Shown in pieces: positions 25,168 through 33,726 of a stretch of 64,000 nt of DNA (the stretch's first letter is position 1; each line of letters opens with the position of its first letter). This DNA comes from Micromonospora sp. CCTCC AA 2012012 (lineage in GTDB: Bacteria; Actinomycetota; Actinomycetes; Mycobacteriales; Micromonosporaceae). Made by a program: the position numbers and the translations under genes. The notes beneath the pieces are model-generated. The model was not told the DNA's origin. It was given only the letters and a program-made list of their open reading frames with translations, and did not search any database. The DNA lies in the NCBI RefSeq assembly GCF_040499845.1, contig NZ_CP159342.1, forward strand, positions 2,604,001-2,668,000, given 5' to 3'.

Positions 25168-26673
25168 ATGCCGCCGACCATCAGCCGTCGGCGCCTGCTC
25201 GCCGGCATCGCCGGGACGGTCGGCCTGGCCGGCGCCGCCGGAGCCGCCGCCTGGGCGGGCGGGGCCTTCGATCCACGTCTCGTCGGACCGCACGACCCCC
25301 TGGTCGCGCGGACCGAGGCGGCCCGCCGCCGGCCCGGCGCGACCACCGTCACCGCCCGGCTGCACCCCCGGCCGGTCCGGCACGACCTCGGCGGCCCGGT
25401 CGTCACCACCTGGGGGTACGCCGACAGCGGTCCCGGTCCGCTGCTGCGCGCCCGCCCCGGCGACCTGCTGCGCGTCGAGGTGACCAACGACCTGCCCGTG
25501 TCGACCAGCGTGCACTGGCACGGCGTCGCCCTGCGCAACGACATGGACGGGGTGCCCGGGGTGACCCAGCGCCCGATCGCCGCCGGTGGTCGGTACACCT
25601 ACGAGTTCACCGTCCCCGACCCGGGCACCTACTTCTATCACCCGCACTCCGGGGTCCAGCTCGACCGCGCCCTGTACGGGGTCCTCGTCGTCGACGACCC
25701 CGCCGAGGCCGGCGACCACGACCAGGAGTGGGTGGTGGTGCTCGACGACTGGGTGGACGGCACCGGCCGCACCCCGGACGACGTGCTCGCCGCGCTCACC
25801 TCGATGGGCGGGCACGGCAGCATGGGCGGGATGGCGGGGATGCCCGGCATGTCGGGCGGCATGGAGCTGATGACCTCGCCGCTGCTCGGCGGCGCCGGGG
25901 ACGTGGCGTACCCGCACCAGCTGGTCAACGGGCGGGTGCCGGCCGCCCCGGTCACGCTGACCGGGCGTCCGGGCCAGCGGGTGCGGATCCGACTGGTCAA
26001 CGCCGCCTCGGACACCGCCTACCGGGTGGCGCTCAGCGGTCACCGGCTCACCGTCACCCACACCGACGGCTTCCCGGTGGTGCCGACCGACACCGACTCG
26101 CTGCTGCTCGGCATGGGTGAGCGCGTCGACCTGCTGGTCCGCCTCGGCGACGGCGTCTTCGGGCTGGTCGCCGCCGCCGAGGGCAAGACCGGGCAGGGGC
26201 TGGCGGTGGTACGCACCGGCGCGGGCGATCCGCCCCCACCCGCCGTCCGCCCCGCCGAACTGGACCGCCAGGTGCGCAACACCGGCACGCTGCGCGCGGC
26301 GGCGCAGGTGGCGCTGCCGCGGCGGCGGCCGGACCGGACGCACCGGCTGGTGCTGGGTGGCGGCATGATGCCGTACCGCTGGACGGTCAACGGGGCGACC
26401 TGGGACGACGCCGATCCGCTGGTGGTCGGCCACGGCGAGCGGGTACGGCTGGAGTTCGTCAACACCACGACGATGTTCCACCCGATGCACGTGCACGGGC
26501 ACACCTTCGCGGTGGCCGGCGGCGGCGCCCGCAAGGACACCGTCATCGTCACGCCGGGTCGGACCGTCGCCGTGGAGCTGGACGCCGTCAACCCCGGCCG
26601 GTGGATGACCCACTGCCACAACGTCTACCACGCCGAGACCGGCATGATGGTCGACCTCGCCTACCGGGCCTGA
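25168..26673 (+). CDS. Tat-exported multicopper oxidase, CueO-like
   Basis: A 501-aa extracytoplasmic copper oxidase. The twin-arginine signal is SRRRLLAG at residues 6-13. Copper ligands are HWHG (about 116), HPHSG (about 156), HPMHVHGHTF (about 438) and HCHNVYHAETGMM (about 482), so T1 and the trinuclear centre are complete, with axial Met. A Met-rich loop (residues about 211-236, nine Met with Gly) resembles the Cu(I)-binding insert of CueO, suggesting cuprous oxidase activity for copper tolerance. An AGGAG precedes the ATG. It follows the NmtR-like gene by 121 bp, probably with its own promoter. Confidence 0.87.
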   Translation: MPPTISRRRLLAGIAGTVGLAGAAGAAAWAGGAFDPRLVGPHDPLVARTEAARRRPGATTVTARLHPRPVRHDLGGPVVTTWGYADSGPGPLLRARPGDLLRVEVTNDLPVSTSVHWHGVALRNDMDGVPGVTQRPIAAGGRYTYEFTVPDPGTYFYHPHSGVQLDRALYGVLVVDDPAEAGDHDQEWVVVLDDWVDGTGRTPDDVLAALTSMGGHGSMGGMAGMPGMSGGMELMTSPLLGGAGDVAYPHQLVNGRVPAAPVTLTGRPGQRVRIRLVNAASDTAYRVALSGHRLTVTHTDGFPVVPTDTDSLLLGMGERVDLLVRLGDGVFGLVAAAEGKTGQGLAVVRTGAGDPPPPAVRPAELDRQVRNTGTLRAAAQVALPRRRPDRTHRLVLGGGMMPYRWTVNGATWDDADPLVVGHGERVRLEFVNTTTMFHPMHVHGHTFAVAGGGARKDTVIVTPGRTVAVELDAVNPGRWMTHCHNVYHAETGMMVDLAYRA

Positions 26674-26705
26674 GCGCCGGCCGACGCCGCCGCGCACGGC
26701 TGAGC

Positions 26706-26735
26706 CCCGCCCCGGGCCGGCACACCCGGGGCGGG
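26706..26735. terminator. Bidirectional terminator hairpin
   Basis: A perfect 11-bp GC stem (26706-26716 with 26725-26735) and 8-nt loop between convergent copper oxidase and GT2 genes. A flanking TGAGC/GCTCA pair could extend it across a short internal loop. Confidence 0.7.
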
Positions 26736-26742
26736 ATGCGGC

Positions 26743-27492
26743 TCAGACCTGCGGGGAGCGGGCCGCGGTGGCGGAGGTGGACGCCCACCGGGACCGGGAC
26801 GGGTCGACGAGGCGGGAGACCGCGAAGCCCAGCAGCGGCCGGTAGACGCGGGCCGAGTCGGCGAGCGAGCTGAAGTGCGACGAGGCGTTGCCCTGCACGT
26901 AGTGGGTGTCGATGGTGGTCTGCTCGATCCGCTGACCGACCCGGGTCGCCTCCAGCAGGACGGCCATCTCGTACTCGAAACGGTCGCCGGGGATGGTCAG
27001 CAGCCAGTCGAGCAGCGCCGCCGGGTAGGCCCGCAGCCCGGTCTGGGTGTCCCGCACCGGGCAGCCGGTGACGGCGCGGAACAGCAGCCGGGTGGCGGCG
27101 TTGCCGACCCGGCTGCGCAGCGGCACCTGCCCGTCCAGGCGGCGCACCCCGAGCACCATCGCGCCGGTCGCCGGGACCAGGTCGGCCACCCGCAGGATGT
27201 CGGTGACGGTGTGCTGGCCGTCGGCGTCGGCGCAGACCACGTCCTGCCCGGGATGCGTCTCGGCGACGTACCGGAAGCCGGTCCGCAACGCGACCCCCTT
27301 GCCGAGGTTGGTCCGGTGCCGCAGGACGGTGCAGCCGAGGTCGCGGGCCGCGTCGAGGGCCCGGTCCGGCCCCGGGCCGCTGCTGCCGTCGTCGACGACC
27401 ACGACCCGGATCCCGGGCGCGGCGGCCCGGAGGTCGGAGACCAGCTCGGGCAGGCGGTCGCCTGGCTGGTACACCGGCGCGAGGAGGATCAT
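26743..27492 (-). CDS. GT2 glycosyltransferase, dolichol-phosphate-mannose-synthase-like
   Basis: A 249-aa GT-A fold enzyme. The N-terminus has APVYQP and VVVVDDGSSG, the metal-binding motif is CADADGQH (D-x-D) near residue 90, and DTQTGLRAYP near 155 is typical of polyprenyl-phosphate sugar synthases. It should transfer a sugar from a nucleotide donor to a polyprenyl phosphate, giving the donor for GT-C enzymes such as the PIG-V-like protein at 3.1 kb (inference). No C-terminal membrane domain is present. Confidence 0.8.
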   Translation of the reverse strand: MILLAPVYQPGDRLPELVSDLRAAAPGIRVVVVDDGSSGPGPDRALDAARDLGCTVLRHRTNLGKGVALRTGFRYVAETHPGQDVVCADADGQHTVTDILRVADLVPATGAMVLGVRRLDGQVPLRSRVGNAATRLLFRAVTGCPVRDTQTGLRAYPAALLDWLLTIPGDRFEYEMAVLLEATRVGQRIEQTTIDTHYVQGNASSHFSSLADSARVYRPLLGFAVSRLVDPSRSRWASTSATAARSPQV

Positions 27493-27611
27493 CGGTTCCC
27501 TTCCTGTCCTGTTCGGACCTGGGCGAGGGCCGGGTCGGCGGCACGGCGGGTGGCCGCGTACCGGAAGCCGGCTCGACCGTGGTCGACGGGTGCCTTACGG
27601 GTGGCGCCCGC

Positions 27612-28340
27612 CTACATACCCCGTCGGGCACCTCGTCGCGCATCGGTGCGGGCACCGGGTCCCGTCGACGGCGTGCCGCGCCGCCGACCACGGCGCAGCC
27701 ACCGTTCCGCCCGCCGCAGGGCGGCCACCATGGTCCGCTCGCGACGCAGCAGGACCCGCAGGTCACCGACGCCGAGGAAGGCCAGCCGGACCACCAGCCG
27801 GGCAGCCCGCTCGGCGCGTCCACGGTGGAGCGGTCCACTGTCGAGCGCCGGCACGTCGAGCAGGGCCGCGCCGGGCAGGCCGAGCACCTTCCCGGCGAGG
27901 AACCGGACCCGGGGCAGGTGCCAGGCGTGCGAGACGAGGCCCAACGGGCGACCCGCGGTGAAGTCCCGACCCGACAGCAGTCCGTCCTCGACGGCGTTGA
28001 CCAGGTTCTCCAGGGTGCTCCGGGACCGGGTCTCGGCGCGCAGGTCCGCGTACCGGTCGAGGCCGGCCGCCCGGGCCGCGCGGAGCATCAGGTCGCCCTC
28101 GCGGCTGCCGACCGGCGGTGGCGGCGCGCCCTCGCACGCCTCGGCCCAGCCGCCGGTGAAGACGATCCGGGGCCGGCGGCCCCGGGCCGCCGCGCAGAGG
28201 AAGCCCGCCTCGTGGGCGCGGACGTAGTCGACGGCGGCCCGCACCCGGGCGAGGCTGGCCGGGGTGAGCGCATAGCTGCCGTCGACGCAGCGGACGCCGC
28301 GCCCGAAGACGACGAGCGCCTGGGCGGTCGGTGGTGTCAT
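27612..28340 (-). CDS. YdcF/SanA family (DUF218) protein
   Basis: A 242-aa DUF218-family protein with AQALVVFGRGVR near the N-terminus, RPRIVFTGGWAEACEG and the conserved ETRSRSTLENLVNA, LVSHAWHLPRV motifs. Family members are implicated in envelope or vancomycin tolerance, but chemistry is unknown. Most relatives have an N-terminal membrane anchor, which is absent here. ATG 28340 is preceded by GGGGGAGC. The last 40 residues are Arg-rich. Confidence 0.75.
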   Translation of the reverse strand: MTPPTAQALVVFGRGVRCVDGSYALTPASLARVRAAVDYVRAHEAGFLCAAARGRRPRIVFTGGWAEACEGAPPPPVGSREGDLMLRAARAAGLDRYADLRAETRSRSTLENLVNAVEDGLLSGRDFTAGRPLGLVSHAWHLPRVRFLAGKVLGLPGAALLDVPALDSGPLHRGRAERAARLVVRLAFLGVGDLRVLLRRERTMVAALRRAERWLRRGRRRGTPSTGPGARTDARRGARRGM

Positions 28341-28444
28341 GCGCTCCCCCGGGCGGTTGCTGCCCCGAGCGTACCCAGCCGCCGGAGACGGACCCGCCGT
28401 GGTCCCGACCGGGTGGGCCCACCGCCCGGCCCGACACCGCCGGA

Positions 28445-28945
28445 TCAGATCGCGGTGGCCTCGGCGACCTTCCACTCCCCGTCGACCGGGATCAGGGTGA
28501 GCACCACCCGGTTCTGGTCGACCTTCTCCCCCGCCGTGTTCACGTTGCGCCGGTACTGGTTGAGGTAGACCAGCAACTCGACCCGGTCGGCGGTCGCGCT
28601 CACCACGCCCGTCGCGGACACCTCCGCCGCCACGACCGCCTGCTGCGTGGTGGCGGTCGGCTTCAACGCCGCCGTGGTCTGCGCGTACTCCTTTCCGAAA
28701 GCGCCGGTGGCGAAGGTGCGGCCGTTGGCGACGCTGTCGTCGAAGGTGCGGTAGTCGTAGGAGAAGATGGCCTTGGCGGCGGCGGGCGCGGTGGCCAGCG
28801 CCTGTCGTACGGCGGCGTCCCGCCGCCCGGCCTGGTGGTCGCCCCACCAGGCGAGGCCGGCGACGACCGCCGCCAGCAGGATCGCGACGGCCAGCACCGG
28901 GACCGGCCCGCTGCGGGGCCGCGAGATTCCGACCAGGGTACGCAC
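28445..28945 (-). CDS. Mce-associated membrane protein (distal)
   Basis: A 166-aa single-pass protein: hydrophobic segment at about residues 13-33, then an extracytoplasmic NTF2-like domain (AKAIFSYDYRTFDDSVANGR, LLVYLNQYRRNVN, PVDGEWKVAEATAI), the pattern of Mce-associated (Mas) proteins. GTG 28945 is chosen because GGGAGG lies 4 nt upstream; an ATG at 28963 overlapping the previous stop is the alternative. Last gene of the mce operon; Mas proteins stabilise or assist Mce complexes. Confidence 0.78.
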   Translation of the reverse strand: MRTLVGISRPRSGPVPVLAVAILLAAVVAGLAWWGDHQAGRRDAAVRQALATAPAAAKAIFSYDYRTFDDSVANGRTFATGAFGKEYAQTTAALKPTATTQQAVVAAEVSATGVVSATADRVELLVYLNQYRRNVNTAGEKVDQNRVVLTLIPVDGEWKVAEATAI

Positions 28946-28959
28946 GGGTCCTCCCTCTC

Positions 28960-29799
28960 TCATCCGACGAACTGCAGGCGGGACACGAGCCAGCGGCCGG
29001 AATCCCCGTCGTGGACCAGGTCCAGCTGGATCCGGTAGTGCGACGGCCGCCCCTGCGGCGCCTTGACGTTCTTGACGGTCGCGTCGACGGCGACCAGCAC
29101 CACCGCCCGGCGGCGGTCCCCGGAGACCAGGCCGGCCCGCAGCACCGTGCCGTGCGAGTCGACCTTGTTCTCGACGACGGCGGCGCGGACCTGGGACTGC
29201 CCCCGGGTGAACTCGTCGCGGAAGTCACCGGTCGCCTCGGCCGTGATCCGTTGGATGTCCCGGTCCACGCTGGCCGCGCTGATCGAGACGAAGTTGACGC
29301 TGGCCTGCTTGGCGGCGGCGAGAGCCGCCTGTCGCGCCTGGTCCGTCGCCCGGTCCACGTACCACCGGTGGCCGGTCACCCCGGCGGCCGCGACAGCGGC
29401 GACGAGCACGGCCACGAGCAGGACGACCAGCGACCGTCGGCGGCGCAGCGGCGCGGTGGTGGCCGACGTGGCGGGGGTCGGCTTGGCGGTGGTTGGCTTG
29501 GCGGTGGTCGACTTGGTGGCGGCCGACCTGGTGGCGGCCGGTGCGGCGGTGCGGGGGGTGGCCGCGGTGTCCTCCTCCGGCGGGCCGTCCGGGTCCGCCG
29601 GGTCGTCGTCGCCGGCCGGGTCCGCGAACTCCGCCGGATCCTCGACCGGTTCCTCGTCGAGCCGCTTCAGCAGCTCCTCGATCGGCTCCACGGGTCGGGG
29701 AAGCTGCCGGGGGACCATCCGGCGCTGGGCCGCCCGGCCGGCCACTCCGGGCTTGGCGCCCTTGATCACTTTCAGCGTGTGGTTCCTGCGGGCCTGCAT
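28960..29799 (-). CDS. Mce-associated membrane protein (proximal)
   Basis: A 279-aa protein with an acidic, Ala/Thr/Pro/Lys-repeat cytoplasmic N-terminus (to about 120), one membrane segment (RRSLVVLLVAVLVAAVAAAG) and an extracytoplasmic Mas/NTF2-like domain (about 150-279). ATG 29799 has the near-perfect Shine-Dalgarno GAAGGAGG; the frame extends 20 codons upstream without support. It follows mceF by 23 bp. The long charged tail is unusual for Mas proteins. Confidence 0.75.
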   Translation of the reverse strand: MQARRNHTLKVIKGAKPGVAGRAAQRRMVPRQLPRPVEPIEELLKRLDEEPVEDPAEFADPAGDDDPADPDGPPEEDTAATPRTAAPAATRSAATKSTTAKPTTAKPTPATSATTAPLRRRRSLVVLLVAVLVAAVAAAGVTGHRWYVDRATDQARQAALAAAKQASVNFVSISAASVDRDIQRITAEATGDFRDEFTRGQSQVRAAVVENKVDSHGTVLRAGLVSGDRRRAVVLVAVDATVKNVKAPQGRPSHYRIQLDLVHDGDSGRWLVSRLQFVG

Positions 29800-29822
29800 C
29801 GCCACCTCCTTCTTCGCGCCGG

Positions 29823-31079
29823 TCACGGGGTCACTCCGGCGAGCAGCAACTGCTTCCACGACTGGGCCCCGGCCGTCCGGGACTGGCCGCCGGTGCCGCC
29901 GAACTGCAGCGGCCGGCCGTCGGGGCCGAGCACCAGGCCGGTCGCCGGGTCGTACCCGGCGGTTCCGGTCCCGCCGGGGGGCGGGGTCCCGGACCGGGCC
30001 GGGCCGCCGGCCGGCTCCCGGCCACCCGGCCGGGGCGCGTTGCCGGCGCCGCGCACGCTGGCGCCGGCCGCCCGCTCCCCCGCACCGCAGGTCGTCCCGC
30101 CGCCCCGGTACACGCAGGACGGTGGATCGGCGGCGTTGACGACCAGGCCGAGGTGGGCGGTGCCGTCGCCCGGGGTCACCGTGAACCCGCCGGCGACGGC
30201 GACCGGGTACACCACCAGCAACTGCTCGATGCCGGGCAGCCGCCGGGCGGCGATGCCGTTGACGGTCACCAGATTGCCGAGCAGGGTGCCGACCGTCGGA
30301 TCCAACCCGCGCAGCAGCGCGACCAGTTCGCGCCCGGCGGGAGGACCGGCGGCGAGCAGCCGCCGCAGATCGGGGTCGGCGGCCCGGAGCGTGGCCGCCA
30401 GCTGGGCCAGACCGGCCGCCCAGCGGCGCAGCGCCGCCGCCGACTCCGCCTGGGTGGTGAGCACCGTACGTCCGTCGCGGATCAGGGTCAGCGTCTCCGG
30501 CAGCCGGGCGGTCGCCTCCGTCAGCAGCCCGTCGCCCGCGTCGAGGATCCGGGGCAACGCCTGCTCGTTGCCCTCGAACGCGGTGCCGAGTTCGGTGATC
30601 AGCACGCGGAGGTCGTCGGGGTCGAGGGAGCGCACCAGCGCGTCGAGGTTGGTCAGCAGCGTCTCCGGGGCGAGCGGGACACCGGTCCGGTCGGCCGGGA
30701 TCACCGCCCCGTCGGCGAGGTACGGCCCGCTGTCGCGTTCCGGGCGCAGGTCGACGTACTGCTCGCCGACGGCGGAGCGCTGGGCCACCACGGCGCGCAG
30801 GTCGTCGGGCACCCGGACGTCGCGCCGCAGGCGCAGGTCGGCGCGGACCCCGTCGCCGCGCAGGGCGACCGCGGTGACCCGGCCGACGGGCACGCCACGG
30901 TAGGTGACCGGGGCGTTGGCGAAGATCCCGCCGGCCCGGGCGAGGTCCAGGTGCACGACGTAGCTGCCGCCGAAGAGCCGCTCACCGAGGCCGACGTAGC
31001 GGACGCCGACGTAGCCGATGCCGAGGACGCTCACCAGCACGAACGCCAGGACCTGAAGTTTCGCGGTACGTCCGGTCAC
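29823..31079 (-). CDS. mceF: Mce family protein, sixth in operon
   Basis: A 418-aa secreted or anchored substrate-channel subunit. One N-terminal membrane segment precedes the MCE domain (about 40-120, GIFANAPVTYRGVPVGRV, RSAVGEQYVDLRPE), then a long helical region and a Gly/Pro-rich C-terminal 90 residues. The GTG start overlaps the mceE stop. Six different Mce proteins are thought to form a hetero-hexameric tube carrying lipids to the YrbE permeases. Confidence 0.88.
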   Translation of the reverse strand: MTGRTAKLQVLAFVLVSVLGIGYVGVRYVGLGERLFGGSYVVHLDLARAGGIFANAPVTYRGVPVGRVTAVALRGDGVRADLRLRRDVRVPDDLRAVVAQRSAVGEQYVDLRPERDSGPYLADGAVIPADRTGVPLAPETLLTNLDALVRSLDPDDLRVLITELGTAFEGNEQALPRILDAGDGLLTEATARLPETLTLIRDGRTVLTTQAESAAALRRWAAGLAQLAATLRAADPDLRRLLAAGPPAGRELVALLRGLDPTVGTLLGNLVTVNGIAARRLPGIEQLLVVYPVAVAGGFTVTPGDGTAHLGLVVNAADPPSCVYRGGGTTCGAGERAAGASVRGAGNAPRPGGREPAGGPARSGTPPPGGTGTAGYDPATGLVLGPDGRPLQFGGTGGQSRTAGAQSWKQLLLAGVTP

Positions 31080-32488
31080 GGCAGCAGGCCCCCTCCGAGG
31101 ACGTCCGGCAGGTCGCCGATCTGTCCGGTCACCGCGCCGGTCACCGGCAGCACGCACTGCGCCGACAGGACGGTGCCGGCCGGCAGTTCGGTCCCGGCGG
31201 GAAAGGCGGTCCCCGGCGGTACGACGCCCTTCGGCAGGATCAGCCCGCCGACGGGCACCGCCGAACCGGGTCGGAGCAGCACGCAGCCCTGCGGCAGCAG
31301 GCAGTCCTTCGGCGGCGTCCAGGTCGTCGGGAAGTGCTTCGGGTCGGGCAGGCACGTCACCAGCGGCAGGCCGGGAACCGGAGCCGGGCCGGTGCCGGGC
31401 CGCGGGACGGTCGGGGACGCCCCGCCGGTCCGGGGTGGCCCGGCCGGGGCGGCGGGCGTCGGTGCCGTCCGGCGGGCCGGGGCGGGGGCCGCGGCGAGCA
31501 GGTTCGCCAGGATCGACGCCGAGTCGAGGTCGGCGGTGACGGAGAGATTGACGAAGTCGCCGACGATCGCGCCGGTGACGTTCGGCGGGAACGGGTACGA
31601 CAGCATGAAGTCCAGCGACTTCGGCAGGTCGTCCCCGGCGCGCACCAGCTGCTCCAGGATGGGTTGCAGCGCCCGGACGTCGGCCAGGGTGTCCTCGCGA
31701 CTGCGGTCGACGACCCGGGTGCCGACGGCGCCGAGCCGGTCGAGGGCGGTCAGCGCCCTGGTCAGTTGGGCCCGCTGGCCGGCCAGCACGGTCAGGCCGG
31801 GGCCGAGGGAGTCGACCGCGTCGCCGAGCACCTGTTTCTGCCGGTCGAGCCGGCCGGTCAGCCGGTCGAGCGCGTCGAGGGCGCGTACCAGGTCGGCCTT
31901 CTGCCGGTCCAGCCCGCCGATGAAGGTGTCGAGCTGGTGCAGTGCGTCCCGGACGGCGGGTTCCCGGCCGGCGAGGGCGTTGCCCAGCTCCTCGTTGATG
32001 GTCCGCAGTTGCGCCAGCCCGCCGCCGTTGAGCAGCAACCCGAGGGCGGCGAGGACCTCCTCGACCTCGGCGCCGCGGTTGGTGCGCGACAGCGGGATGA
32101 CGTCGCCGGCGGCGAGGCGGCGGGTCGCCGCCCCGGTGGGTGGCGGCGCGACCGTCACGTACTTCTCGCCCAGCAGGCTGCTCTGCCGGACCGCGGCGGT
32201 GGCGTTGGCCGGCAGGCGGACGTCACGACCGAGCCGCAGGGTCACCCGGGCGGTCCAGCCGGCCAGGGAGATCTTCTCCACGGTGCCGACGGTCACGTCG
32301 TCGACCTTGACGGCGGCCTGCGGCACCAGGTCGAGCACGTCCGCGAACTCGGCGACGACCTGGTATCCGTCGCCCTTCGGCGCGCCGCCGGGCAGCGGCA
32401 GGGCGGTGACGTCGGGCAGGCCGCAGCCGGCCGGGAGCAGCGCCACCAGGACGGCCCAGGCCAGGGTCCGCAGCACCCGGGCGGTCAT
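31076..32488 (-). CDS. mceE: Mce family lipoprotein, fifth in operon
   Basis: A 470-aa MCE protein with a lipobox LPAGC (Cys22), matching the LprK/MceE position of mycobacterial operons, where the fifth Mce is the lipoprotein. The MCE domain is at about 40-120 (PQAAVKVDDVTVGTVEKI, SSLLGEKYVTV), then heptad-like helices, and a Pro-rich C-terminal 150 residues with four Cys in short hydrophobic repeats. Starts overlap on both sides (ATGA, GTGA). Confidence 0.9.
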   Translation of the reverse strand: MTARVLRTLAWAVLVALLPAGCGLPDVTALPLPGGAPKGDGYQVVAEFADVLDLVPQAAVKVDDVTVGTVEKISLAGWTARVTLRLGRDVRLPANATAAVRQSSLLGEKYVTVAPPPTGAATRRLAAGDVIPLSRTNRGAEVEEVLAALGLLLNGGGLAQLRTINEELGNALAGREPAVRDALHQLDTFIGGLDRQKADLVRALDALDRLTGRLDRQKQVLGDAVDSLGPGLTVLAGQRAQLTRALTALDRLGAVGTRVVDRSREDTLADVRALQPILEQLVRAGDDLPKSLDFMLSYPFPPNVTGAIVGDFVNLSVTADLDSASILANLLAAAPAPARRTAPTPAAPAGPPRTGGASPTVPRPGTGPAPVPGLPLVTCLPDPKHFPTTWTPPKDCLLPQGCVLLRPGSAVPVGGLILPKGVVPPGTAFPAGTELPAGTVLSAQCVLPVTGAVTGQIGDLPDVLGGGLLP

Positions 32489-33726
32489 GCCGTCCCCCGC
32501 AGGATGCCGCCGAGGGTGGGGTCGCCGGTGCTGGTGGAGCCGCCCGGCGCCGGGCCGGGGGTGGGCGCACCCTGGGAGCTGCTTCCCGGTGCGGGCCCGC
32601 CGGTCGCCGGGGCGCCGGGCGGCAGCTTGAGCAGCTTGCGCAGCTGGTCGGTCATGGGCAGTCCGCGCGCGTGCAGGGTCTGCGCGAGGGCCAGGCACTT
32701 CGCGGGCACCTGGGCCACGGGGAGCTGGTCGGCCATGAGCGAGCAGGCGAAGCCGGCCGGGTCGTACGGACCCAGGGCGTTGTCCCGGGTGTCCAGGGTG
32801 CCGGAGCGCGGGTTGTAGGCGAGGTTGAGGTTGTCCAGCGCGAGCGGGGCGACGTCGAGGATCTGGATGACCGCCTGCTGCTGGCGGACCAGCACGCCGG
32901 TGATGTCGGTCAGCGCGGCGACGTTGGAGGTGAGCGCGGCCCGGTTCTGCCGGACGAAGGTGGTCACGTCGGTCAGCGCGGTGGCGAGGTTGCGCAGCGC
33001 GGCGGCGAGTTCGTCGCGTTCCCCGGCCAGCTGTCCGGCGACGTCGGCGAGCTGCTGGTTGAAGCCGCGTACCTGCTGGTCGCTGCGGGCCAGCGCGGTG
33101 GTGAAGCGTTGCAGGTTGGCGACGGAGCCGAAGAGGTCCTGCCGGCCGTCGGAGAGGGTGGTCAGGGCGCGGGACAGGCCGTCGAGGGTGTCGTGCAGGT
33201 TCTGTCCGTTGCCGGCCAGGTTGGCGCGGCCGGTGGCGACCAGGTCGGACAGGGCGCCGTCGCGGTTGGCGCCCTGCGGGCCGAGGGTGCGGTTGAACTC
33301 GTCGAGTGCCTGGTAGATGTCGTCGATCTCCATGGGCGCGACGGTGCGCGACAGCGGGATCTCGGTGCCGTCGCCGAGTGTGGGGCCACCGGCGTAGGCC
33401 GGGGTGAGCTGCACGTACCGGTCGCTGACCACGCTGGGCGGGACGATCAGCGCCTGCGCGTCGGCGGGGATCTCGACCTCGGGGTCGTACGTCATCGTCA
33501 CCTTGACCGCGCGGCCCTGCGGTGTCACCGCGAACACCTCACCGACGCGGACGCCCAGCACCCGCACGTCCGAGCCGGGATAGACCCCGACGGCGCGGGT
33601 GAACCAGGCGACGACCCGCCGGTCGGGGGTGCCGCCGCGCAGCGCGACCGCACCGCCGGCGACGGCGACGAGCAGGGCGGTGGCGACGGCGAGCGGTCGT
33701 CGCCACCGCTGGAGGGAACCGGGCAT
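32485..33726 (-). CDS. mceD: Mce family protein, fourth in operon
   Basis: A 413-aa MCE protein: membrane segment about 12-30, MCE domain about 38-115 (VYPGSDVRVLGVRVGEV, PSVVSDRYVQLTPAY), extended helical stalk rich in Gln/Asn/Leu, and a Pro/Gly/Ser-rich last 45 residues. The ATG overlaps the mceC stop as TGATG. Confidence 0.9.
   Translation of the reverse strand: MPGSLQRWRRPLAVATALLVAVAGGAVALRGGTPDRRVVAWFTRAVGVYPGSDVRVLGVRVGEVFAVTPQGRAVKVTMTYDPEVEIPADAQALIVPPSVVSDRYVQLTPAYAGGPTLGDGTEIPLSRTVAPMEIDDIYQALDEFNRTLGPQGANRDGALSDLVATGRANLAGNGQNLHDTLDGLSRALTTLSDGRQDLFGSVANLQRFTTALARSDQQVRGFNQQLADVAGQLAGERDELAAALRNLATALTDVTTFVRQNRAALTSNVAALTDITGVLVRQQQAVIQILDVAPLALDNLNLAYNPRSGTLDTRDNALGPYDPAGFACSLMADQLPVAQVPAKCLALAQTLHARGLPMTDQLRKLLKLPPGAPATGGPAPGSSSQGAPTPGPAPGGSTSTGDPTLGGILRGTA

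Noticed and set aside
22221..25598. A 1125-codon minus-strand frame running through the P-type ATPase, ArsR and copper oxidase genes
   Set aside because: Antisense or out of frame to three well-supported genes; only its last 128 codons (ferredoxin-like) are real.
29400..29560. Short tandem repeats resembling a minisatellite
   Set aside because: They simply encode the Thr-Ala-Lys-Pro linker of a Mce-associated protein; units are degenerate.
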